From Prorocentrum cordatum (taxonomy: Eukaryota; Sar; Dinophyceae; Prorocentrales; Prorocentraceae): a stretch of DNA of 64,000 nt. Position numbers and translations under genes: made by a program. The notes under the pieces are model-generated. The model saw nothing but the letters and a program-made list of their open reading frames with translations, ran no database searches and was not told the DNA's origin. This document shows, piece after piece, positions 22,146 through 32,285 of the stretch; position 1 is the first letter of the stretch; the number at the start of each line of letters is the position of its first letter. The stretch lies in assembly GCA_963575745.1 (NCBI GenBank), contig CAUYUJ010009446.1, positions 1,058,740 to 1,122,739 of the forward strand, read 5' to 3'.

Positions 22146-23764
22146 AGGAACATGTTGAGCATCGCAAGCCATTCTGATGACATTATGGGAGTTGGCGCCC
22201 ACTGCATGCTCGTCCGATCCGCGGCGGACGGGTCGGTTGCCAGTCCTCTCTCTTCCTTGTTCTCCTCGCCTTCCCCCGAGGGAAAGGAGGAACAGCCCAC
22301 TCCTGCCCCTCTCCCTTCCCCCTTTCCCGCCCCCCCCTCATCCCTCCTCCCTCCTCCCTCCTCCCCTCCTCCTCCGCGAAGAGGAGTACGAGGGACCTCT
22401 TGTCCCTGGCTCGGTCGAGGACGGAGGTTCATCAGACTGATTCGTTTTGTTTCCCCCGCGCGGACCTCGCCCACACGCGTGAGGTGTACGTGGGCTGCAT
22501 GTCGCCGTTGATGGCACAAAGCCCTGAGGGAAAATCAGCCGAGGGCCAGTTGAGATAACGGCGGCCCTCCCTGGCGTTGTTCTTCCTTTCTGTGTCCCCT
22601 TGAGGCTTCTCGTCGCCACGGCTGGGTCCGTCTCGAAAGACTGGCCAGGATGGACCTGGGGAGGAGTCCCAGGACCAATTTTGAGCCGATTTGGGCAGCT
22701 GTTGCCTCAGTTGGCCCTCTTTCGAGAAGGCGCCTCCCCATCCACTCCATCCTTTCCCTCTCCCTCCCCTCTATCCCTCCTCCTTCGTCTCACGTCGCCT
22801 TTGCCCGCATGTCGTGTCCTTCCTCGCTGCTCGCTCTGTCCCCAGCGTGGTTGTTCCACTCCCATCGTGTCTCTCAGCCGAGGCACGTTTTATCAGTTTC
22901 GGTTCCCCTTGGTCTCGCCCGCTTCGCACCGCAGTTCTGCGTTACGCAGCTTTCGTCTGCACTTTATGGCAACTTCGATTTTGTCCGCACGCTCCAGGCG
23001 CCCATGCGTGCACAAGACCGACACAGCGCACCTACCGAAGCGCCCCGTCGTGGAACACCTCTAGACCAGCAAGCAACGGCACGTACGTCAACGTATATGA
23101 ACGTCAAGCTTCCCTTAAACTGACACATCCCGGTTCTGATTGTGTGCATCGTTGTTGCTTGCCAGGGTACACGTATGTTCTTCGATCGGCAACCAACTAG
23201 TATCATTCAGATTTGTTCTGCCAGTCTGCGACTTGCTAGCGCCGCCGGGCTCGCTGGGCACTGACGCTCGTAGTACCCCCAGCTGCCATTGAGGAAGCGA
23301 TGTGCTTTCGCTTGCTCGTTCCTAGTTCTCCCCAGGGCATCCAGTATCGAGGCGGCAAGCTCGACGACATAACAGTGGTGGTCGGCTTGGTCTGCCACGA
23401 GGAGCGTATTTGTTTTCACTTCTGTTCCTTGTCCTGCTGCTCCTCCTTCTCCTCTCGCATGCCGAGCGTTTGCATATGGCAGCCGCTGGCGTCGAACAGT
23501 TTGCGCACACATCTGATGTCATGGGGCAACAAATGATGAAACAAGTAAGAAAGGAAGGTCACAAGCAGGTTGGGTTGCACGCGCATGGGATACATGTGCG
23601 TTCGAGCAGAGCGGCGGCAAGCAGGCGAAATGAAGTTCGTTTCTAGGAGCAGGGGGCGAGTAATGGTCGTACATCGTCTGGCTAGAAGGATTTGGAGTAG
23701 TGGTGCACGGTCGGCGCTCCCCTTCCGTCGTCTGCTTCTTTCTGTTTGCCTCAGTGCCGTTGCA

Positions 23765-24124
23765 GGGGGGAATAGGGATAGTGAGAGAGAGGGAGGGACG
23801 GAGAATGAGAGAGAGAGGGAGAATCATCGAGAGATATGTCGCGACAGACAAAGCAGGATAGGCAACGAGGCAAGGATAGGGAAACAATGATACAGGGAGA
23901 GAGAGGGAGAGGGAGAGGGAGAGGGGAGGGAGAGGGAGAAAGCGAAGGGATGGTGTTATGTACACATGAACTTGCATATACTTGCGTGAGTCTGTGCATA
24001 CATACGTGAGTACCTATAGGCGGGATCTGAAAGATAACTCCGTGAAGCTGGGTATATACATGTGCATGCTAAGATGTATATATATACATGCATGTAATCT
24101 ATACATATGTGTACACATATATAT

Positions 24125-24182
<58 letters not shown>

Positions 24183-24300
24183 CAGAGGGAGAGGGATGGA
24201 CAGGAGAGAGGAGAGAGAAGTGAGGAGCGAGGAGGAGAGGGAGGAGAAGGCGGAGAATGAGAGAGGAGGCGGGGAGAGGGCCAGGGAGGCAGGGAGAGGG
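23765..24300. repeat. (GA)n and GAGAGGGA tracts around an ATATACATG patch
   Basis: GA-rich tracts at 23780-23945 and 24122-24300 flank ~170 bases with TATATACATG motifs. No gene is seen. Confidence 0.75.
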
Positions 24301-24671
24301 CCAGAGCCGCTCGCCCCAGGAGGTCTCCCCGGAGCGGCTTCCCGCGGGCACCGAGGCCGGGGCCGCTCAGCTGCGGGACAGATCCTCCTCCGATCGGCTA
24401 CGCGTGAGAGTGGCCCTCCGCCCGCTGGAAGGTCTGATCCTTCTCCGACGGCTTTCGGGGCCGTTGCTGCCGCATCGCAGGGAACGGTTGACAAGTCGCG
24501 CGCCAAGGGTCAGTCTTCCCCCGGTAATCCTTGCATATAGCCGATCCGAGGGGGGTGATCGGGGGCGTCGACGAGGGGGAGCGTCGAAGAGGGTGGTGAT
24601 GACGCTGTCGTCGTCGAAGGGAGAGCGGGGGGGAGGGAAGTGTTCGTTGGTGCTTGGAGTTTCCCTCACCT

Positions 24672-24782
24672 CGGGATGCTTTTTCCAGCAACTGTGCCTC
24701 GTCGAGGGGTTTTCAGGGGTGCTTAGATCATCCCGAACGGCCGCCAGAGGCCCGAGTTATGACCCGAAAACCACCAGACGTC
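24672..24782 (+). repeat. Dispersed ~110 bp repeat, copy 1
   Basis: Contains TGTGCCTCGTCGAGGG, then ATCCCGAACGGCCGCCAGAG and a GAGTTATGACCCGAAA-like block. Related copies lie at 36785-36895 and 48825-48940, in the same orientation. Confidence 0.7.
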
Positions 24783-25157
24783 GAAGAGTGGCTTGGGGAC
24801 TAGGGGGTGGGCGTGGATGCCATGGCCGTGGCCATGGAATCTCCCAGATCGCATGCCCCCATATTCTTCTTATCATGCGTCCCCTGCGCCCCCACCCACT
24901 GGCCAGACACCGACGTCATGATTTTTCATGAAGTCGCCACCCAGAAGTCTCAACACATTCCCCGGGACCGGTTTTTCATCCTTAGTGATTTTTCGACGGC
25001 CCCGAAGCCCCAAAGGGCCCCGAGAGGCCGAAACCAGCGACAAACCTTCCGTCGTGATTTTTTCATGGCCCGATTGGGGCTGGGCTTCCTTCGTCCGCGC
25101 ACATGCCTCGGGCCATGATGGCTACCCCCCTCTCTTCCTGGCCCCCATCGCCGGCGC

Positions 25158-25640
25158 CACGGGGAGGAGGGGGACGGGCCAGAGGAGGAGGAGGAAGAGG
25201 AGGAGGAGGAGGAGGAGAAGCAACACGTCTTGGCCTGGGACCGCGTGGACGCGACAGGGGTGCTGGAGGAGGCGAGGTTTGACGTGGCCACCCGGGACGC
25301 CACCATCACGAGACAACCTGTTTTCTTGGACGTCAGCGTGACCTGTCGCGCCAGCAGGCCAGCGCCGGCCGAGACGGGTCCGCGGCCAGGAACGCCGCGG
25401 ACGCCAAGCCCCCGCGATACCCGCCGCACGGAGGGGAGCCGGCCCCCGCTATCTTCGAAGCCGGCGCGCGGCCCGGTGAAGAGACTGTGGCGTACGTGCG
25501 GTCCTGGGCGCACGATATGGCCCGGGCCCGCCAGACGGAGGTCATCCGTGTCGCTTGGTCGCTTGGCAGCAGCTCAGCACGCACCTCCAGACCGGGAATG
25601 CGGAACTGCTGCTCAGCGCGATGGGCCGGGCCAGCGAACG
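25158..25640 (+). pseudogene. C-terminal fragment of a LINE-type protein (broken)
   Basis: In one frame a poly-Glu run encoded by (GAG)n leads into FDVATRDATITRQ and VFLDVSVTC. A -1/+2 jump near 25385 gives AKPPRYP and FEAGARPGEETVAYVRSWAH. An 8-base tandem duplication (GCTTGGTC) at 25553 then shifts frame to WQQLSTHLQTGNAELLLSA. The order (D-V…LDV-V, K…RY, E-GGRPG…VRSWA, LS…GNA.LL) matches the C-terminal region of many LINE proteins and recalls the restriction-like nuclease layout (Asp, then Lys/Tyr). That family reading is from memory of the pattern. No RT lies directly upstream, so this is an isolated remnant. A relative lies at 61786-62200. Confidence 0.5.
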
Positions 25641-25759
25641 GCCCCGCGGCCAAGGCGACGCACCGCCGCCGAGGCGAACGGCCGCGGCCCGGGCCGCCAC
25701 CGCTGCTGCCACCAGCCTTGTCACAGCCGCAGCCACGAGCGCTGTCACACAAGTCCCGC

Positions 25760-25998
25760 CACAGCCACCACGACCTGGGGCCCGCCACAACGACCACCCC
25801 AGCCACCACCACGGCCGCAACCACGGCGCCGCGACTCCCACGACGCCACCACCACGACACCAACCACGACCACGCCACGACCACGACCACGCCCACCACG
25901 ACAGCCACCAGCACGACCACGACCACCACCGCGACCACCACCACGACCACCACCACGACCACTCCGACCACCACCAAGACCACCACGACCCATCTGCC
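25760..25998. repeat. (CACGAC/CCACCA)n repeat
   Basis: Tandem CCACGACCA hexa- and nonanucleotides. The His/Thr/Pro-rich and Trp-rich frames are artefacts. (GGA)n follows at 26285-26345. Confidence 0.8.
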
Positions 25999-26555
25999 CC
26001 CCTCCCCTCGCTTCCTCTCCCTCCCCTTTCTCGGTTGGGTCGCCCCTCCTGCGCCTTTCGGCTGCCTTCCGGCGGTGGGGCCCCTCGCCTGGGGCGGGTG
26101 TCTCGTCGCTGGTCGGCCGCGGTGTGCAATGTCCTGCCCCTTGCCGCCGTCGCGCGTGTCTAGTTCACCCGTGGTGATTTCGCGCAGGGGCCCCGCCGCG
26201 AGCCGTCCCCCGCCAGGGCCTCGTTGGGTACCTGGTGCGGATAGACCTTCCTGCCCTCTCCCCCCCCCTGCAGGGAGGATAAGGAGGAGGAGAATGAAGG
26301 AGGAGGAGGAGGAGGAGTACAAGGAGGAGGAGGAGCTCAAGGAGGTGCGCGAGGCCGATCCTCATCCTTGCTGTTTATTCATGCCGATCCCCGTGGTCTG
26401 AGCGGCGGTTGTCTCGAGGGGCGGGGGGCGCTGCGGCCGTGGCCAATTCTTCCCAACGACAAGGGGGTGACTGGGGGGAGGCAGGTGTGACTACGGTTAG
26501 GAGGTTTGGCTTAGCGTGTCGCGCCACCTGTTCTGGCCCACCACGCCTCGCCTTG

Positions 26556-27991
26556 CTCCTGATCCGCCGTATTTTAGGCGATGTCGAAAGTAGGGTGGAA
26601 ATCCGTAAGGGCTTCGCCCCCTGCCGCCGGCCCCCTCTCTCGGAGAATGCGCTATGCAAGAGCTATGTCATGAGGCCAGGGCGCTGTCGTGAAGCAGTAT
26701 CGGAACTTCATGCGAGGCCTATTCGTAAAGAGCAAAACCAATAGATGACCAGAGAGGTTACCACACCTGCCGATTGGTAAGACGTCGTGACCCTGCCGAT
26801 CTGCGTGAGGGGTGCCGCCGAATTTCAGAAATGTGGCAAATCCCCTGTGCGTTTGACCGTGACCCCGCCGACCTGCGTGAGGGGTGCGAGCAAATTTCAG
26901 AAATCTGGCAAATCCCGAGTGTTTTTGGACCCTGACCCCGCCGATCTGCGTGAGAGGTGCGAGCAAATTTCAGAAATGTGGCAAATCCCATGTGTTTTTG
27001 GACTCTGACCCCGCCGATCTGCGTGAGAGGGGTGCCACCGAATTTAAAACATGTGGCAAATGTCATTTGTTTTTGGGACCCTGACCCCGCCGATCTGCGT
27101 GAGGGGTGCCACCGAATTTAGAAAATGTGGCAAATCTCATATGTTGTTTTTTTACCCTGACCCCGTCGATCTGCATGAGGGGTGCCACCAAATTCCAGAA
27201 ATGTCGCAAATCCAATATGTTTTTGGACCCTGACCCCGTCGATCTGCGTGAGGGGTGCCACCAGATTTCAAAAATGAGGCAAATCCTTTGTACTTTTTGA
27301 CCCTGCCCCCGCCGATCTGCGTGAGGTGTGCGAGCGAATTTTTAGAAATGTGGCAAATCCTTAGTGTTTTTGGACCCTGACCCCGCCGATCTGCGTGAGA
27401 GGTGTGAGCAAATTCCAGACATGTGGCAAATCCCATGTGTTTTTGGGACCGTGACCCCGCCGATTTGCACGATGGGTGCCACCGAATTTCAGAAATGTAG
27501 CAAATCCCATGTGTTTTTGGATCCTGACCCCGCCGATCTGCGTGAGGGGTGTAAATTTATACCCACCCCAGCAATTCTGACAATACGATTTGGGCGTGGT
27601 AAAAATGCGTGTTTTGGGCCTCCCCCCCTCGCGCGGTCCATCAACACGGAACAGTAAGCAGCAAGAAGTCAACAAGGAACAGTAAGCAGCAAGAAGCAGA
27701 ACTGTAACAGTGGAAACTGGAAGCTGCAACTGGTACAGGAAACTGCGAACCTCCGGCCTACAGCCTGGTGGCCCCACAAGGGGGCCGGCGGATTTCCGCC
27801 CTACGTTTCAAGCTCCTTTGATGTTGAGCTCCGCCGAACTATGCCGTCGCTGTTTCCGTCATACCTATGCATGAGTATCCGCCCTACTCTTCTGAGGCGG
27901 AGATTTCCGCCATGTTTGTTTCTTATCGTTCAGAGTGCATTTCCGAGAATCGTGAGTCAGAAATATCAACTAAAGTGTGGCGGATCCGGAG
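26556..27991. mobile_element. Nested insert with ~25 bp imperfect terminal inverted repeats
   Basis: The left end at 26556-26580 (CTCCTGATCCGCCGTATTTT…) and the complement of the right end at 27967-27991 (CTCCGGATCCGCCACACTTT…) agree at about 18 of 25 positions. Further in, GTAGGGTGGAAATCCG (26592) is the complement, with one change, of CGGATTTCCGCCCTAC (27789). Between them lie the 74 bp array, a duplicated GGAACAGTAAGCAGCAAGAA (27648 and 27676) and two hairpins of the GGCGGATTTCCGCC type (27787, 27897). No protein is encoded. Confidence 0.5.
26787..27560. repeat. 74 bp tandem array, about 11 units
   Basis: The GATCTGCGTGAGGGGTGC mark recurs near 26798, 26868, 26943, 27018, 27094, 27168, 27240, 27314, 27389, 27464 and 27534. 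Each unit continues with AATTTCAGAAATGTGGCAAA and TGTGTTTTTGGACCCTGACC. Unit length is 70-76 bases. The array lies inside the nested element. Confidence 0.9.
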
Positions 27992-28165
27992 TCGGGATCG
28001 GCGCGACACGCTAACCCCGTCTCGGTCCCAGTCGTCAGAGTCCCGAGCCCTTCCCCGCCCCCCCGCCCCGCGGAGCGGAGCGACACGCTGTCAGCTTAAA
28101 GGGCATGCCGTGTCGCCGGGGCCGCCGCTGGACACGCTGGGAAAACCTTCCTGCCCGCATCGGTA

Positions 28166-29640
28166 CGATTGGCATTCCTTACCCAAGTTGTCCATGCTCT
28201 GACTCTTCTGCTCCTGCTTAGTTTGTGTTCCGTGCTTCGGTCCCATTGCATCACGCGCCCACGAAGGGTATTTTGCCTGGCTCTGCACACCGAGGCCGAT
28301 GCACGTGCCTTGGTGTGCGCTCGTGGAACAACTGAGGCACATGTTCTAATCTGATTCCTCCGCGTTCCACTCTGATGCCGAGCCGATTGTCTGGTGGTTT
28401 CGCTCTCGCAGGCCCCTCCCTTCTCTCCCCCAAAGGACCATACGACTGACAGGGTCAGACAGCCAGCAACTTTCCGACATTCGTCATAAAACAGCATGTG
28501 TGCTCTGCCACTCCACCTCACAGCAGCACAATCAAGGTTGAACCGCCACCGCGGACAATTCGGAGTACCCTCTTGTGATCATCAGGTTTGCCGGATCGTC
28601 CTACTGCAGTCAGCCAGACGAGTGAGGCGTGATTACAGCACTCGAGCGTATGTTTTAGAATGCATTGGTGAAGGGGCAACTGCATGACGAATGAACACGG
28701 TACGAGTAGCAGCAGCTGGTATGGCACGCATTTGAGGTTGGGCGGAATGGCATGCAACGAATCATATGCATGTACTTACATCTTCAGTTGCGAACGAAGG
28801 AAGGCGATTGACATGTTCAATGTGATAGCATGGAGCTTACGTTGACAGGAGCAAGCAGCAATGACATGACGTCTGCATCATATGCTTGATACCGTCGCAA
28901 GGCCGGTTGCAATCGGTGGGAGAAGTTCTTGAGCAATTTTCACCACGCGGCGTGACGCCATGCTAAGCGCACGTTCTAGATTGTTGGTGACGTGTTCCTT
29001 GTGTGATTGTTTCGCTGCCGTTTTCCCACAATTCTGGCGACTATTGACATTGTTGCGTTTCATGGCCAGGCAGATGCGCATGTCTTTACTCTGAAGCCCA
29101 TGCGCAGTTCACGTTACAACACAAGCGTCCTGTGTTCCGCAGTCCACTCCCTCTAACTTCACCTCTTGCTCGTCCCTCCCTGCTCTTCCATCCTCATTCT
29201 TCCGTTCTAGCTTCCCCTCCTCCTTCGATCCGGACCCCCTGCTCATCAATTCCATAGCACTTTGCCCCTGCATGTCTGGGCGGAAGCGTTCGTGCATGCA
29301 TTTCTTGCTTGTGCGAAAAGGCAGATGGGGAAGATGACACAAGCACGAGGACGATGTGGATAATGAGATATTGGATTGTTGCCTTTCTCCAGAGCACCTC
29401 GTAGCCATCATGGGGGAGACCGCCCACGATTGAGCACAGTCAGGGACGATTGTGGTCAGACACGGGCACGGACACACCCGAACTATGCTTGTGTGGACAG
29501 GCCACACCGCCTCCGCATCCCCCTCCCTCAGTGCGTCCCCCGCCCCTTAGCTCCATGTCCTCTTTCCTCGCATCGTCCCTGACGGGGACAGTGGGTCAGC
29601 TGCTGGCGGACGAAGCGTCTGCGGCTTAGACTCATGTCGA
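28166..29640. other. Unique sequence, no gene recognised
   Basis: Lower GC than its neighbours around 28500-29100. Short frames on both strands show no domain, and no RNA gene is evident by eye. Confidence 0.35.
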
Positions 29641-29649
29641 ACCGAACGT

Positions 29650-30200
29650 CAACATGTCTTCCCCACCCCCGTTCCCCATCCTTCCTCGTCAATCCTTCCT
29701 CCATCCTAGCCATTCCGCCAAACTACGCGCACCCCCCATTAGTTCCTCCTCCATCCTCTCGCCACGTCCTCTTCCTCCTCCTCCTCCTCTTCTTCCTCCT
29801 CGTCCGTTCTATCTCATCCCTCCACTCACCTTGGGCAGTAGCGGTGCAGGTGGCATTCAAAGGAGAGGCTCGAGGCGCCTCTGCATCCGAAAGACCACGC
29901 GCGCGCCACCGACGAACACACGTTGACGCGCGGCAGGTGTCGGCTAGCACCACCGCTGCAACTCTCAGTTGAACGGGACAAGGGAGGGGAAGGGATGGAA
30001 GGTGAAGGGAGACAAGGGGAAGGTACTTCTGGGTAGGGAGGATGGGGATGAAGAGAGTAATAGATGGATGGAGTGGAGGGAGAGAAGGAGGGATGGTAGG
30101 AGGGAGGAGAGCAGGGAGGGAGGAGAACGGGAATAAGGAAGGGAGCTTGGGACGGGGATGGGGAGGGGATGGAGCAGGATGGGGGACAGGGCAGGGGTGG
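29650..30200. repeat. Pyrimidine-rich then purine-rich low-complexity sequence
   Basis: CCTCC/TTCCTCCTC from ~29650 to 29830, and GGGAGG/GGATGG from ~29960 to 30200. No gene. Confidence 0.6.
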
Positions 30201-30339
30201 ATTGTGTGAGAGATCCGTGTCTTGCCCAGGGAAGGTTCATGGTGCCAATGCTGCCTCCTGCAGCTGTGGGAACCTGGCGACGGGTCCAGCGTTTTCCCTC
30301 CACTCTTCCTCATCAACCTCATCCCTGGTCTTTTTCTTG

Positions 30340-30510
30340 TTCTTCGTATTATTCGTCTTCTTCTCCTACTGCTCCTCCTCGTCCTCCTCCTGCTTTTCCT
30401 TCTCCGTTTTGTCCTCCTCCCCGTCCTCCTCCTCCTCCTCCTCCTCCTCCTCGTCTTCCTCTCCTCCTGCTCCTCCTCCTCCTCCTTCTCCTTCTCCTCC
30501 TCCTCCTCCT
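30340..30510. repeat. (CTC)n microsatellite, insertion site of the LINE
   Basis: CTC triplets with TTC interruptions. The last bases form part of the 18 bp target-site duplication of the LINE. Confidence 0.9.
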
Positions 30511-30523
30511 CCTGGTCCGAATC
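30506..30523 (+). repeat. LINE target-site duplication, left copy
   Basis: CTCCTCCTGGTCCGAATC, identical to 35890-35907. Confidence 0.88.
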
Positions 30524-31277
30524 GCAGGTGGTTGCCTCTCAGCTGCAGGCACACTCAGCGAACATCACCGCGCAGGTTCAGAATGCTGTGGCCACCACGA
30601 TGCAGCACGTCCAGGGCACGATCATCTCGCAGCTCCAGGCCCATTTCGCCCCGACGATGCGGCGGGTGGAGGGACATGACCTGGCCATTGGTGACATGCA
30701 GAGGAAGCAGTTTTCCATGGAGGACGCCCAGAAAGAGATGCGCGCAGGTATCAGTCGAACCAATAACCGCCTGTCATTATCGGAGGAAGAACATTCAGCG
30801 GTGGACATCGCTCGTCTCGCGGATTTCGATAGAGATCCCTACCCAACGATCTTCACGATCAACGCTCCAGATGATGTTGCCCCAGATGAAGTACGTGGAG
30901 CAATCGCTTCTTGGATCACCGACGCCAAGCTTGATGCGGAAGACGCAGTGTTGCACGGTCGTGGCCCCAGCAGACGGTTTGTCTTGGAAGTCAAAGGAGG
31001 CGCGACAGGTATCTCGAAGGCCATCATCTTGGCCAAGGCGCTCCGCTTCCCCTCGGGTGAATGGAGGAGGTTCTCGGCTCGGCAGCTTTCTGGGGCTACT
31101 GGTCCTCTGTATGTTGGTCCCGACAAAGCCCCTAAGCAGATTAGACGTGAGCAGCAGTCTAAGCGATTGGCCGCTATCGCCCAGGAGAAGATGCCCAACA
31201 AGCGTTGGTGGGCTACCAGAGCGAGAGGCTTGGTGCACATTGAGGGCCAGCCGCTGGTCGAGGTGGTGGTTAGTTAG
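30524..31277 (+). CDS. LINE ORF1 protein, 5'-truncated
   Basis: An open frame runs through the left boundary and gives ~250 element-derived residues, ending at a TAG. The first part (QLQAHSANITAQVQNAVATT and QLQAHFAPTMRRVE) is an amphipathic, coiled-coil-like stretch with a repeated QLQAH. The second part (YPTIFTINAPDDVAPDEVRG … LEVKGGATGISKAIILAKAL … GPLYVGPDKAPKQIRREQQS … RGLVHIEGQPLVEV) has the strand/helix rhythm of a small RNA-binding domain. ORF1 proteins of LINEs bind the element RNA with such a coiled-coil plus RNA-binding layout. The Leu-rich lead from 30222 is translated (CTC)n and not part of the element. The exact fold is inferred. Confidence 0.6.
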
Positions 31278-31441
31278 AGGCGCCAACGAGCCTTCTAGAC
31301 TGGCATGCAATCAAGCGGTGGTCGCCCAGCACCAAGTGGATGTGGCGGGCATCACGGCCGCCTTCGACCGCGCCTTCGAGACGGTGGACACCAGCTCCTG
31401 GTCGTGGTCCTGACCAATGGGCTCACCCGTGGCGGATCGAG

Positions 31442-32285
31442 GCTCTTGAGAAGGGATCTCGCCAAGAGGTCAGGGTCGTCTCATGGAATGCCAGAGGTCT
31501 GTGCGGACTCGGATCAGAGGGGCGCCGGAGAACTCTATGCCGCGCGAAGCTCAGGAGGCTCGAACCCTTTCTTCGCATGAGAGCGGTCATCCTACTTCAA
31601 GAAGTACACGGATCTGAATATGATTTGAGCTTTCTGTTGAGGCAGTTTCCATATGAATACCGAATTTTTTTCAGTGCAGCTTCGTCACCTGGGAAAGGAG
31701 GCGTTGCGATTTTGATTCCATGGTACAAGGAGACTGATCTCTCCAAGCTGCCGCCGAATGTTATTCCGTCCTTCAGGCCTCGATGTGTGGTTCCTGGACG
31801 CATTCTTTCTCTTCAAGTTCGAGGCGCTGGTCAATCGGTCCACATTTTGAATGTTCATAACTTTGATTTGGACGCTCATGCGCGCCAAGCGGTGAGAGCC
31901 TTGTGGCGGCGTGCGGCTGTGTGGGCCCAACAAGATGAACGGCGTCGTTGCTTTATGGTGATGGGCGACTTCAATGTGGCGGATGTTGCTCCAGACTCCC
32001 TCCTGAGGCCTGCGGCTCGGCGTGATGTGGAGGTTCTTGGACAACAGCACTAACCATTCTGGCGTGCGCTGTTTGACCATCGGATGGTGGAGGTGGCCTC
32101 GAGCTTGCCGACCCACTTCTGCAAGCATACCCAGACTTGTTCGACCATGGATCGGGCCTTTGTCTCTTTAACGCCGCCCTTCATACTCGAGACTGAGGTC
32201 ACGCTTTCGGTTCAACAGGAAGCAACACGTCTGTCCGACTGGTACCTCAGCGATCATGCTCTGTTACTTCTTCAACTTCGGCCAG
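31442..32285 (+). pseudogene. LINE ORF2, APE-type endonuclease domain (in-frame stop)
   Basis: Reading in frame from 31340, the domain starts at EVRVVSWNARGL, which holds the Asn of APE-type nucleases. It continues with VILLQEVHGS (catalytic Glu), GKGGVAILIPW, and CFMVMGDFNVAD (Asp-x-Asn), and reaches YLSDHALLLLQL (terminal Asp-His) near 32252. These are the expected motifs in the expected order for the nuclease that nicks target DNA to start reverse transcription. A TAA at 32051-32053 interrupts the frame between GDFN and SDH; the same frame continues beyond it. Near 32283, in a GGCCAGGGGG run, the sense reading moves to another frame. No better start than the post-ORF1 spacing can be proposed. 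Confidence 0.8.

Larger units (their letters stand above)
26494..28165. mobile_element. Small inverted-repeat element interrupted by another element
   Basis: The left part (26494-26555) contains GGCTTAGCGTGTCGC and CTGGCCCACCACGC, as in the left ends of the elements at 59290 and 59710. The right part (27992-28165) contains GCGCGACACGCTAAC, CCCGAGCCCTTCCC, GCGACACGCT and CCGGGGCCGCCGCT, matching their right halves in order. Joined across the 1.44 kb between them they would make one ~230 bp element. This is inferred from motif order. Confidence 0.55.

Noticed and set aside
26787-27560. Regular spacing suggesting a CRISPR array
   Set aside because: Units are directly abutting 74 bp tandem copies without unique spacers, and the genome is eukaryotic.
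30222-30523. Leu-rich N terminus of the LINE ORF1 frame
   Set aside because: It is translated (CTC)n outside the target-site duplication, so it is not part of the element.
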